The notes under the pieces were generated by a model that was not told the origin of the DNA, did not search any database, and saw nothing but the letters and a program-made list of their open reading frames with translations. Positions 31,351 to 41,570 of a stretch of 64,000 bases of DNA are shown here, one piece after another. The first letter of the stretch is position 1, and each line of letters begins with the position of its first letter. Location of the stretch: assembly GCA_016721015.1 (NCBI GenBank), contig JADKJL010000003.1, positions 310,001 through 374,000 on the forward strand. The letters are read 5' to 3'. Position numbers and translations under genes: made by a program. Source of the DNA: Lysobacterales bacterium (GTDB lineage Bacteria; Pseudomonadota; Gammaproteobacteria; Xanthomonadales; Rhodanobacteraceae).

Positions 31351-32490
31351 TTACGCCGCGTATGCCGCGTGCGCCTCCATCAGGTGGATGAAACGATCAA
31401 ACAAGGGAGCCACATCCATCGGCCCCGGACTTGCTTCGGGATGCCCCTGGAAACCGAACGCCGGCGCATCCATGAACTCGATGCCCTGCAGGGATCCATC
31501 GAACAACGAACGATGTGTCGGCTTCACCCGATCAGGCAAACTCGCCTCGTCGACGGCAAAGCCGTGGTTCTGACTCGAGATCATGACCCGTCCACTGGCC
31601 AGGTCGATGACCGGGTGATTGGCGCCATGATGGCCGAACTTCATCTTCAAAGTGCGTGCGCCGACCGCGAGTCCCAGCAACTGGTGGCCCAGGCAGATGC
31701 CGAAGGTCGGCACCCGCTTGCTGATGAATTCGCGAATCGCGCTGATGGCATAGTCGCAAGGCTCAGGATCGCCGGGGCCATTGGACAAAAACACGCCGTG
31801 AGGCTGCATCGCGAGCACCTCGCTGGCCGGCGTCTGTGCGGGCACGACACTGATCTCGCAGCCACGGTCGACGAGCATGCGCAGGATGTTGTGCTTGATC
31901 CCGAAATCGTAGGCGACCACGCGAAATTTCGCCTGGCTGACGTTCACCTGCTGTCGGTCGAGATCCCAGGTTCCCTCACTCCAGTGCGAGATCGACTGGG
32001 TGCTGACCACCTTGGCCAGATCCATCCCGGCAAGCCCCGGAAACGCCCGCGCTGCGGCCAGGGCGGTTTCTTCTGACAGACCCTCGCCGGCCATGATGCA
32101 GCCACCCTGTGCGCCACTCTGGCGGAGGATGCGGGTCAGTCGCCGGGTATCGATGTCTGCAATCGCGACCAGGCCGTGTCGGAACAGCCAGGCGTCGAGT
32201 GATTCTTCGCTGCGCCAGTTGCTCGCCAGCAGCGGCAGATCGCGGATGACGAGGCCAGCCGCCTGCACACGCGAAGATTCCATATCAACAGAATTGCAGC
32301 CGGTATTGCCGATATGCGGATAAGTCAGGGTGACGATCTGACGGCAATAGGACGGATCGGTGAGGATCTCCTGATAGCCGGTCATTGCCGTGTTGAAGAC
32401 GACTTCGCCGCTGCTGCTTCCGTTGGCGCCAATCGAACGACCACGAAACAGGCTACCGTCGGCGAGGGCAAGAATGGCTGGTTGGAACAT
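31351..32490 (-). CDS. carA: Carbamoyl-phosphate synthase, small (glutaminase) subunit
   Basis: A 379-residue class I glutamine amidotransferase that hydrolyses glutamine and channels ammonia to CarB. The N-terminal domain has EVVFNTAMTGYQEILTDPSY; the C-terminal triad is the nucleophile Cys in FGICLGHQLLGLA plus His and Glu in FQGHPEASPG. I start it at ATG 32490 (FQPAILALADG); the upstream in-frame extension is not family-like. First gene of the carA-orf-carB-greA-rpfE-recJ string and divergent from the 2OG oxygenase gene. Confidence 0.96.
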   Translation of the reverse strand: MFQPAILALADGSLFRGRSIGANGSSSGEVVFNTAMTGYQEILTDPSYCRQIVTLTYPHIGNTGCNSVDMESSRVQAAGLVIRDLPLLASNWRSEESLDAWLFRHGLVAIADIDTRRLTRILRQSGAQGGCIMAGEGLSEETALAAARAFPGLAGMDLAKVVSTQSISHWSEGTWDLDRQQVNVSQAKFRVVAYDFGIKHNILRMLVDRGCEISVVPAQTPASEVLAMQPHGVFLSNGPGDPEPCDYAISAIREFISKRVPTFGICLGHQLLGLAVGARTLKMKFGHHGANHPVIDLASGRVMISSQNHGFAVDEASLPDRVKPTHRSLFDGSLQGIEFMDAPAFGFQGHPEASPGPMDVAPLFDRFIHLMEAHAAYAA

Positions 32491-32686
32491 GTGTTCGCCT
32501 GGTTGATGGCCCTGCATCGCTGCATCCAATTGTTGGGTGCGACGAAAACCGCAGACAGGCAATGACCAGTCCGTGGCATGGGCGAAAGTGGAGTCGAGGC
32601 GAGGCGGAATGATAGGCATCGGCCACTTGCCTGTCTACCATTGCCGACAACGCCTAGAATGATGGCCCGATGGAATCGCCGGGCCA
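32491..32686. promoter_or_regulatory. Divergent promoter region of the car operon
   Basis: The 196 bases between carA and the divergent 2OG-oxygenase gene must carry the operon promoter. I do not see clear ArgR or PurR operators, and name no specific site. Confidence 0.35.
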
Positions 32687-33400
32687 ATGCTCGAGAACTG
32701 GAAGATGAATGCCGTGAATCTGTTGCAAACCGAGGCGCTGGACAAGGCCGGCACGCATATCCGCCACAAGCCTTTCTCGTTCATGTTCGCGGAAGGGCTG
32801 CTGTCGGATTCGGCGCGGCCGGTTCTGGATACCGACTTTCCGCGATACCCCAGTGCCGGATTCTTTCCGCATGAAGCCGCCGATTGCGGCCCTTCGATCA
32901 ACCGCCTGATCGAAGAGCTGACCACACCCGCATTCGCCGATGCGATCGGGGCGAGGCTTGGCATCGACTCACTGGGCCGGTTTCCGACCTTGGTCACGAT
33001 CTGCCGCGCCCTCAACAAGCGCCATGGCACGATCCATACCGACAGCCGTTCCAAGATCGCCACCGCCCTGGTCTATCTCAACGAGAGTTGGCCCGACACC
33101 AGCGCAGGATGCCTGCGATTCCTCAACCGGGCCGACAGCATCGATGACATGGTCTGCCCTGAATTGCGCCCGCTGTACGGGAATTTCGTCGCGTTTCGAC
33201 GCAGCGAGACTTCATTCCACGGCCATTTGCCGTTCGAAGGCGAACGCCGCGTGATCCAGATCGCCTGGCTGACCAGTGAAGACGAGAAACTGCGCAAGAC
33301 CAAGCGTGGCAAACTCTCCCGCCTGTTCAAGAAACTGTTCGGTGGCGTCGACCGACGCATCGGTGCCGGACGCAAGGACGATGCATCACATCTCGACTGA
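32687..33400 (+). CDS. 2OG-Fe(II) dioxygenase family protein
   Basis: A 237-residue protein with the double-stranded beta-helix pattern of 2-oxoglutarate/iron oxygenases. The iron ligands fit HTDSRSKIA (His-x-Asp) and the distal His in SFHGHLPFEGERRVIQIAW, whose Arg would bind 2-oxoglutarate. LVYLNESWPDTSAGCLRFL is the typical central strand set. The C-terminus is very basic (KRGKLSRLFKKLFGG). Substrate unknown. Two starts are possible, ATG 32687 and ATG 32705; neither has a strong ribosome-binding site. The stop is 16 bases from the protease start, so the two genes may be co-transcribed. Confidence 0.8.
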   Translation: MLENWKMNAVNLLQTEALDKAGTHIRHKPFSFMFAEGLLSDSARPVLDTDFPRYPSAGFFPHEAADCGPSINRLIEELTTPAFADAIGARLGIDSLGRFPTLVTICRALNKRHGTIHTDSRSKIATALVYLNESWPDTSAGCLRFLNRADSIDDMVCPELRPLYGNFVAFRRSETSFHGHLPFEGERRVIQIAWLTSEDEKLRKTKRGKLSRLFKKLFGGVDRRIGAGRKDDASHLD

Positions 33401-33416
33401 CCAACCCGGACTCCCC

Positions 33417-34958
33417 ATGAACAAGCATTTCCAGTGCGCCGCCGCGCTGTTCACCGCCCTGCTCTGCACAACCGCCGAGGCACGCAAGGGTGAAGCTCCC
33501 TACAGCATCGGCATGTCGACAAAAAGCGAACTGGCGATACCCGAAACCGTTCTCGCCGCAATCGATGCCGCAGCCTTGCGCGCGAGCGATGATGCCAAGC
33601 TGCAACGCAGTGACATCGCGCATGCGAAACGACTGGCGATCGCCGAAGAGCGCGTGGTCGCCCTGAGCCCGGCATCCAGCGGGCAATGGCAGCTCTTGGC
33701 GGACGGCGACCTGCTCTGGCGCATTCGCGTCAGTGTGCCCGGCGCCACCGATCTGCATCTCGGTTTTGGAACCGGAATTCTGCCGGCCGGAGCATCGCTT
33801 TGGGTGATCGGCGCCGGCGACTACTACGAAGGCCCCTACACGGATGCCGATGCGACTCCGCTGTGGATTCCGATGGTTCCAGGCGACCAGGCGACCATCG
33901 AACTGCACCTGCCGGCGGGTTCGCCGATCAATGATCAATTGATCGAACTGACCAGCGTCGGCGCCGGTTTCCGCGATGTTTTCAACGCGCCATCGAAAGT
34001 GGGCCAGCCCGGCGCTTCCGGGGCGTGCAACATCAATGTGGTCTGCCCGCTCGGCCAGCCCTACACCGACGAGGATCGGGCCCTCGCCTATTACGAATTC
34101 CGCGCCGATGACGACGGCTTCACCTACATCTGCACGGCGACCCTGCTCAACGATGTTCCGGCGGATCGAAAGAACTTCGTATTGACAGCCGCCCATTGCC
34201 TGTCGAGCCAGACCGAAGCAGCGAGCATGCGTCTGTACTGGAACTATCAATCGACCGATTGCGTGATTACCACCGGCTGGTCCTTCGGCCAGAACCAGAC
34301 CGGCGCCAGCCTGCGGGCGACCCGTGCCGATGCCGACTTCAGCCTGGTCGAATTGAACCAGGCGCCAGACCCGGCCTGGAACCTGTTCCATGCCGGCTGG
34401 GACGCCGAAAATATCGCACCGACATCAAGCATTGGCCTGCATCACCCACGCGGTGATGTCGCCAAGGTCGACAACAGCCCGAGCGCACCGCGCACGACCA
34501 ACAACTGCATCGGCACAGGCGGCGTGAGCAGCAATACCCACTGGCTGACCGGTCCTTACGACCAGGGCACGACCGAAGGTGGCTCATCGGGTTCCGGCTT
34601 GTGGATTCCGTCCAGCGATGCAAGCGGTCGCGGACGTCGCCTGATTGGCGTGTTGTCGGGTGGCACGGCGGCCTGTTTCGGAGCCAATCCGGACAATGGC
34701 GTGGACTGCTATGGCAAGTTCTCTGCGGCCTGGGATGGCCCGTCGCCGTCAAGCCGACTGCGCGATTGGCTCGATCCTGGTGCAACCGCCACCACCACGG
34801 TTGCTGGCGTCAATCATGTCGCATCGACGACAACCCCGATCGATCCCGCCCTTGCCACGCGTGTCGCCGCAGAGCGCGATGCCAGACCCATGCGCAACAC
34901 GGGACGTGGATCCGGTCGGCACCCATCACCATACAATCCGGCTCTACGCACGAATTGA
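33417..34958 (+). CDS. Secreted lysyl-endopeptidase-like serine protease
   Basis: A 513-residue exported trypsin-fold protease. A signal peptide (QCAAALFTALLCTTAEA) is followed by a pro-region of about 190 residues rich in Asp/Ala, then a catalytic domain with His260 in VLTAAHC, Asp307 in ADADFSLVEL and Ser391 in TEGGSSGSGLW. Cys pairs (CNINVVC, CIGTGG, CFGANPDNGVDC) suggest disulfides. The architecture matches Lysobacter/Achromobacter lysyl endopeptidases, including a short C-terminal tail. Specificity for Lys or Arg cannot be fixed from the sequence. The stop abuts the dapB stop without a gap. Confidence 0.9.
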   Translation: MNKHFQCAAALFTALLCTTAEARKGEAPYSIGMSTKSELAIPETVLAAIDAAALRASDDAKLQRSDIAHAKRLAIAEERVVALSPASSGQWQLLADGDLLWRIRVSVPGATDLHLGFGTGILPAGASLWVIGAGDYYEGPYTDADATPLWIPMVPGDQATIELHLPAGSPINDQLIELTSVGAGFRDVFNAPSKVGQPGASGACNINVVCPLGQPYTDEDRALAYYEFRADDDGFTYICTATLLNDVPADRKNFVLTAAHCLSSQTEAASMRLYWNYQSTDCVITTGWSFGQNQTGASLRATRADADFSLVELNQAPDPAWNLFHAGWDAENIAPTSSIGLHHPRGDVAKVDNSPSAPRTTNNCIGTGGVSSNTHWLTGPYDQGTTEGGSSGSGLWIPSSDASGRGRRLIGVLSGGTAACFGANPDNGVDCYGKFSAAWDGPSPSSRLRDWLDPGATATTTVAGVNHVASTTTPIDPALATRVAAERDARPMRNTGRGSGRHPSPYNPALRTN

Positions 34959-35744
34959 TCAGGCGCGACCAAGCTCGAGCATGTCGGTCATCCCGTAGCG
35001 ACCTGGTGCTTGGCCGGACAACCAGCACGCGGCCTTGAGCGCTCCCCGCGCGAAAATATCGCGGTCGCTTGCGCGATGGATCAACTCGATGCGTTCGCCG
35101 GATCCGAGCAGGCGCACCTCGTGTTCGCCGACGACGTCGCCACCGCGGCTGACCGCATAGCCGATCGAGCCTTCGATGCGCGAGCCGCCGCGGTCTGCCA
35201 CGGGATCCGGGAAGTCGATGTCACGTGCGCGTGCGGCGTGTTGTCCAAGCATCAGTGCCGTACCCGATGGCGCATCGCGCTTGTGGCGGTGATGGGCCTC
35301 AAGGATCTCGATATCCCAGGCCGGCAGCAGGCGCGCCGCCTCACCAACAAGATGGGCGAGCACGACAACTCCGATACTGAAATTCGCCGCCCACAGCACG
35401 GGAATAACCTGTGCTGCACGATGCATCTCTCGCATCTGGAACTCATCGAGACCGGTGGAACCACTGACGAAGGCAACCGATCGCTGCACGGCAAGCTGCA
35501 AGGCGGCACTGAAACCAGACGCCCCCGAGACATCGATGAGCGCGTCAAAATCGATCGCTGCAGGCGCAACTGAGGTGTAGGTCGGTGTCGAGGCGATTCC
35601 GCTCGACTTCCCATCAAGCGTGCTTCCAGGCCGAACCAGTGCAGCCGACAAAACGGCATCGTCATGCTCGGCGATCGCTTTCAACAACGCCTGGCCCATG
35701 CGTCCGGCGGCACCGTTGACGATGATCCGTGTCGACTCGCTCAT
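34959..35744 (-). CDS. dapB: 4-hydroxy-tetrahydrodipicolinate reductase
   Basis: A 261-residue enzyme that reduces the dapA product with NAD(P)H in lysine and meso-diaminopimelate synthesis. The nucleotide-binding loop VNGAAGRMGQALL is at the N-terminus, and the catalytic signature EAHHRHKRDAPSGTA is intact. Length matches the family (about 270). The stop is immediately next to that of the convergent protease. It is downstream of dnaJ on the same strand but separated by 482 bases that contain repeats. Confidence 0.96.
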   Translation of the reverse strand: MSESTRIIVNGAAGRMGQALLKAIAEHDDAVLSAALVRPGSTLDGKSSGIASTPTYTSVAPAAIDFDALIDVSGASGFSAALQLAVQRSVAFVSGSTGLDEFQMREMHRAAQVIPVLWAANFSIGVVVLAHLVGEAARLLPAWDIEILEAHHRHKRDAPSGTALMLGQHAARARDIDFPDPVADRGGSRIEGSIGYAVSRGGDVVGEHEVRLLGSGERIELIHRASDRDIFARGALKAACWLSGQAPGRYGMTDMLELGRA

Positions 35745-36226
35745 TGCAGTGGGTTCTTTGCGTGGTGACTGCTCAGGGTAAACCGGCTACGCCCCCGGCG
35801 ACCAGTATTGTCTCTTGGTCGCATTTCTTCTGCTCCTGAGTCCGCCTTCGGCGACATAAGAATTCAAGTGATTCCGACTCAGGCTCTTCGCGACCCCGCG
35901 ATGTTCGGATCACCCTCCAGTTCTGGCACGCTCCTTCGTCGCGCAGCATCCCTGCCGGGGTTTCACTCGCCTCCAGGCGAGCGAAAAAAAGGGATGCCGT
36001 GCGACGAAGGAGCGTAAAAACCCCAGCATCGCGACCGAAGGGAGTCCCTTTTCGGGGCGACTGAAGTCGCTCCCACGGGAGAGTGGCGTCGCGACTGGAG
36101 TCTGGCCTGAAACTGTCGAAGTGCCGGGCCGACAGACTCGCATTTATTGCATCAAGAAACCTGCCGTCGAGTTTCGCGAAATCGCGAATCGATGACGGAG
36201 GTTGTGATCGAGAGACAGAGCGAAAG
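35745..36226. other. Repeat-rich 482-base gap between dnaJ and dapB
   Basis: No gene is credible here. The centre is a long nested hairpin (listed separately), followed by a half REP element at about 36057-36080 (GCGACTGAAGTCGCTCCCAC). An open frame on the minus strand runs through all of this but encodes only repeat-derived, low-complexity sequence. Confidence 0.7.
35927..36016. repeat. Long nested hairpin element
   Basis: The arms 35928-35953 (ACGCTCCTTCGTCGCGCAGC...) and 35990-36015 are inverted copies with 24 of 26 matches. Between them is a second hairpin with CTCGCCT and AGGCGAG around a two-base loop. The size, about 90 bases, and AT-poor palindromic form suggest a miniature, non-autonomous repeat rather than a terminator, because no T-run follows on the minus strand. 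Confidence 0.7.
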
Positions 36227-37354
36227 TCAGGAGGTGACGCGATCCCAGAACTGCTTGACGCCATCTAGCCAGCTGCGGTTGCGAGGCGAATGGGTTTGCG
36301 CATTCTCGCCATCGAAGGTCGTTTCGAGCTCGGCGATCAATTCACGTTGATGTGGGGTGAGCTTGACCGGCGTCTCCACAACCACACGACAGAGCAAATC
36401 CCCGGTGCGACCACTGCGTACCGATTTGACGCCCTTGCCACGCAAGCGGAACAGCTTGCCGGTCTGGGTCTCGGCCGGGATCGCGACGGTAGCTTCGCCG
36501 CCGAGCGTCGGCACCACGAGGTCGGCACCGAGTGCGGCCTGGCCAAAGCGGATCGGCACTTCGCAATACAGGTCGTCGCCTTCGCGAGTGAAGATCGCAT
36601 GTTCGCGAACGCGCACTTCCACGTACAAATCTCCCGGCACCGTGCCGGCCGGTCCTGCTTCGCCCTGCCCACTCAGGCGAATGCGGTCACCGTTGTCGAC
36701 CCCGGCTGGAATCTTCACCTCGAGGCTGCGCTCATCATTGACGCGACCTTCACCTTTGCAATCATGGCAGGGGTTGGCCACGGTCTTGCCGGCACCAGCG
36801 CAATGCGGGCAAGTCTGCTGCACGGAAAAGATGCCGTTCTGCATGCGAACACGGCCATGGCCACGACAGGTCGCACAAGTCGAGGTTTTGCCATCCTCCG
36901 ATCCGCTGCCATCGCACTTCGCGCAGGCGACCAAGGTTGGCACTTCGATCTTCTTTTCGATGCCGAATACGGCCTCTTCCAGATCGAGCTCCATCAGGTA
37001 ACGCAGATCGGAGCCGCGCCTTGGCCGGCCGCGAGCAGCACCACCCATGCCGAAGATGTCGCTGAAAATGTCGCCGAAGATGTCGCCGACATCGCCATTG
37101 AAACCGCCGCGGCCACCTGCTCCACCCTCGAACGCGGCATGACCATACTGGTCGTAGGCGGCACGCTTCTGCGCATCGGCAAGGATTTCGTAGGCCTCCT
37201 TGGCCTCCTTGAATCGCTCCTGCGCCGCCGGGTCATCCGGACAGCGATCCGGATGGCACTTCATGGCAAGGCGGCGGAAGGACTTCTTGACCTCGTCATC
37301 CGACGCAGTGCGCTCGATCGAGAGGATTTCGTAGTAGCAGCGCTTTGTTGTCAT
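36227..37354 (-). CDS. dnaJ: Chaperone protein DnaJ
   Basis: A 375-residue Hsp40 that delivers substrates to DnaK and stimulates its ATPase. J domain at the N-terminus (YYEILSIERTAS..., with the HPD in CHPDRCPDD), Gly/Phe-rich segment (GGAGGRGGFNGDVGD), four zinc-binding repeats (CAKCDGSG, CATCRGHG, CPHCAGAG, CHDCKGEG) and the two C-terminal peptide-binding domains. Class I DnaJ of normal length. I start it at MTTKRCYYEI (ATG 37354), which matches the family better than the longer frame. It is third in hrcA-grpE-dnaK-dnaJ, with a hairpin before it. Confidence 0.97.
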   Translation of the reverse strand: MTTKRCYYEILSIERTASDDEVKKSFRRLAMKCHPDRCPDDPAAQERFKEAKEAYEILADAQKRAAYDQYGHAAFEGGAGGRGGFNGDVGDIFGDIFSDIFGMGGAARGRPRRGSDLRYLMELDLEEAVFGIEKKIEVPTLVACAKCDGSGSEDGKTSTCATCRGHGRVRMQNGIFSVQQTCPHCAGAGKTVANPCHDCKGEGRVNDERSLEVKIPAGVDNGDRIRLSGQGEAGPAGTVPGDLYVEVRVREHAIFTREGDDLYCEVPIRFGQAALGADLVVPTLGGEATVAIPAETQTGKLFRLRGKGVKSVRSGRTGDLLCRVVVETPVKLTPHQRELIAELETTFDGENAQTHSPRNRSWLDGVKQFWDRVTS

Positions 37355-37384
37355 GGGAAAAATAGAGACACGCATCGATGTGGC

Positions 37385-37442
37385 AGACAAAAATGAAAGG
37401 CGGAACGGCAAGCGGCGATCACGCGCCGGTCACCGTTCCGCC
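37385..37442 (-). terminator. Terminator-like hairpin between dnaK and dnaJ
   Basis: On the minus strand GGCGGAACGG pairs with CCGTTCCGCC (37442-37433 with 37408-37399; a perfect 10-base stem with an inner GGCG/CGCC pair), and TTTCATTTTTG follows. It starts 14 bases after the dnaK stop, so it probably acts as a partial terminator that lowers dnaJ relative to dnaK. Confidence 0.65.
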
Positions 37443-37455
37443 CGACCACACGGAC

Positions 37456-39366
<1,911 letters not shown>

Positions 39367-39488
39367 TGTCTCTCTCCCGAAATGTCTATTCGGCCGCTTC
39401 GGCCACTGGCGCAAAAACTGGGGGTGTTGTGTCGGCTTTCAAGCGCTGCAGCGATGGATTCGCGCAATTAATTCCTGATCGGGCCCGC

Positions 39489-40016
39489 TTACTGGGCCAC
39501 ATTGACCATTGCCGGGCGCAACAAACGCTCGTTGAGCACATAGCCCTTCTGAAAAACGGCGACGACGGTATTCGATTTCTGTCCATCCGCTTCGACCATG
39601 CTCACCGCCTGGTGGTGTTCGGGATTGAACGTCTCGCCCAGCGGATCAATGATGACCAGCCCAGCCGAGGTGGCCACGCCAAGCAATTGTTTCAGGATCA
39701 TCTCGACGCCAGCATGCAGACCGGCCTGTTCACCCTTGTCCGCGGCAAGCGCGCGTTCGAGATTGTCGATGACCGGCAACAGCTCGCCGAGCAGTCGCTC
39801 ATTGGCAAACTTGCGCGCCTGGTCGAGATCCCGCTGCAGGCGCTTGCGTTGATTGTCGAGTTCGGCGCGCTCACGCAAGACCAGCTCACGCATCTCACCG
39901 AGCTTTATTTCATAGTCGGCCATCAACTGGCTCAAGGCCTCCTCGCCACTGGCCAGGGTCGACTCGTCGATCGATTCGTCGTCGGCAGGATTCCGCGTCG
40001 GGTCCGTATTTTCCAT
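39489..40016 (-). CDS. grpE: Nucleotide exchange factor GrpE
   Basis: A 175-residue dimeric exchange factor that releases ADP from DnaK. An acidic unstructured start, then a long helical coil (LSQLMADYEIKLGEMRELVLRERAELDNQRKRL), then the beta-domain with NPEHHQAVSMVEADG and TVVAVFQKGYVLNERLLRPAMV, which is the GrpE signature. ATG at 40016 has CTGGAGGCGAG upstream. It sits between hrcA and dnaK in the heat-shock operon. Confidence 0.96.
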   Translation of the reverse strand: MENTDPTRNPADDESIDESTLASGEEALSQLMADYEIKLGEMRELVLRERAELDNQRKRLQRDLDQARKFANERLLGELLPVIDNLERALAADKGEQAGLHAGVEMILKQLLGVATSAGLVIIDPLGETFNPEHHQAVSMVEADGQKSNTVVAVFQKGYVLNERLLRPAMVNVAQ

Positions 40017-40156
40017 CTCGCCTCCAGATACAAGAAAACGACCGGACGCCGTTGCGCCCTGGCCATTCAACACATCATCACTCGGGCACTGCCTGCGGCC
40101 GGATATGCAATCGCGGCGGCGTGTCTGCCACGCACGAAATCCCGGCCCAGCCCTCG

Positions 40157-41215
40157 CTATGGGGGCGCGGAAGACCGGTTCAAGGCGCCCGAGATGAGCT
40201 GGGCGGTTGTTGCCACTACGGGAATGACCCGCTCATAGGCCATCCGGGTTGGCCCGATCACTCCGAGCACGCCAAGCACGCGGTTGCCCACGCCATACGG
40301 GGCAGTGACCAGCGAGTAGCCGCCAAGCGCGGCGAAACCGGATTCCTCACCGATGAAAAGTCGAACGCCGTCGGCACGCGAACAACGTTCAAGCAGTTGC
40401 AGAAGACCACGCTTGCGCTGGAATGCATCAAACAGGTCGCGCAGGCGATCGACCTCGGACAACTCATTGACGCCCATCAGGTTGGTCTGACCCGAAACCA
40501 GCATGTCGTTGTCTTCGGGCGACTGGAACGCAGCTTGAGCGACCTCGACCGCTGCCGCGAGCAGGCGATTCAGGCGCGCGCCTTCTTCGCGCATTTCGCG
40601 CAAGAGCCGTCGCCGGATCTCGTCCAGGCGCATGCCGGCATAGTTCGAGTTGAGGAAGTTCGCCGTTTGCTCGAGCTCGCTCGGTGAAAACGGCTGCTGG
40701 GTCTCGATCACCCGGTTCTGCACCTGGCTATCGGTAAAAACGAGGATCACCAGAACCCGGTTGGCGTCGAGGGCAACGAAATCGATGTGCCGGAAGGGGA
40801 ACTCGTCATGCTTGGGTACGCTGACGACGCCGACAAAGCGCGTGATCTCCGATAGCAAGGCGCTCGCACTGCCGAGCAAGGCCGGCGTGGTCGCCCCGGT
40901 CGGCAGCTCGCGGCGCAGTTGTTCAACCTGGGGTTCGCCGAGTGGGCGCATCTCAAGCAGGCTGTCGACGAACATCCGATAGCCCTGGGCAGTCGGAATG
41001 CGCCCGGCCGAGGTATGCGGCGCGGCGACCAGTCCGGCTTCTTCGAGATCCGACATGATGTTGCGGATTGTTGCCGGACTGACATCCAGGCCGGATGATT
41101 TTGCCAACGTGCGCGAACCGACCGGCTGGCCATCGGCAATGTATTGGGCGATCAGGGTTCGCAGCAGCGAACGAGAGCGCGCGTCAAGTGAATCGGAACG
41201 ACCGGAACTGATCAT
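40157..41215 (-). CDS. hrcA: Heat-inducible transcription repressor HrcA
   Basis: A 352-residue repressor of class I heat-shock genes. The N-terminal winged helix has QPVGSRTLAKSSGLDVSPATIRNIMSDLEEAG and PHTSAGRIPTAQGYRMFVD, the two most conserved HrcA blocks; the rest is a GAF-like and dimerisation region. I prefer ATG at 41215. No CIRCE operator (TTAGCACTC, nine bases, GAGTGCTAA) is visible in front of hrcA or the other heat-shock genes here, so HrcA probably acts on groESL elsewhere and this operon may depend on sigma32. Confidence 0.96.
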   Translation of the reverse strand: MISSGRSDSLDARSRSLLRTLIAQYIADGQPVGSRTLAKSSGLDVSPATIRNIMSDLEEAGLVAAPHTSAGRIPTAQGYRMFVDSLLEMRPLGEPQVEQLRRELPTGATTPALLGSASALLSEITRFVGVVSVPKHDEFPFRHIDFVALDANRVLVILVFTDSQVQNRVIETQQPFSPSELEQTANFLNSNYAGMRLDEIRRRLLREMREEGARLNRLLAAAVEVAQAAFQSPEDNDMLVSGQTNLMGVNELSEVDRLRDLFDAFQRKRGLLQLLERCSRADGVRLFIGEESGFAALGGYSLVTAPYGVGNRVLGVLGVIGPTRMAYERVIPVVATTAQLISGALNRSSAPP

Positions 41216-41570
41216 CCCGGCAGCATACACAGCGCCGACCGGCAGGCAATAGGTATGTGCGGGAGCGCGGCCTCGGATACTTGTGCGGAAGCGGTTTCAA
41301 CCGCGATGCTGTTTCACGAGAATCGCTCAAGCGCATCGGGACTGAAGTCCCTGCCACGGAATTGACCGGCCGCTGGCTTTGGTCGACTCGATGAATGGAT
41401 TCGCGGTTGCTCGCGTCACCTCGACATGCCGAAAAAGAGCCCGGGGCATGAATCGCTCCAGTGGCCATCTGAATCATTCCGCCGAGAAGGCAGTCTCACC
41501 GAATGATTCGGGACTTGCGACAATAGCCATTGAGCCGGACACTCCGGGCGGCCATTCACACGGGTGCTGC
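41216..41570. other. hrcA-recN divergent gap with REP elements
   Basis: A 355-base non-coding stretch between the divergent hrcA and recN starts. It holds a REP pair at 41283-41359 and must carry promoters for both genes. I could not pick out a LexA or sigma32 site with confidence. Confidence 0.55.
41283..41359. repeat. REP/BIME-type palindromic pair upstream of recN
   Basis: Two small hairpins in opposed orientation: GCGGTTTCAACCGCGATGC on the left and GCATCGGGACTGAAGTCCC followed by TGCCAC on the right. They share the core of the REP pair at 6590-6660 (GCGGCTTCAGCCGCGATG), with compensating changes that preserve the stems. Confidence 0.7.

Noticed and set aside
35773..36264. Open frame across the dnaJ-dapB gap
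   Set aside because: Encodes only repeat-derived sequence crossing the nested hairpin and the REP element.
40017..41570. CIRCE operator near hrcA, grpE or dnaK
   Set aside because: Searched for TTAGCACTC/GAGTGCTAA pairs by eye; none found.
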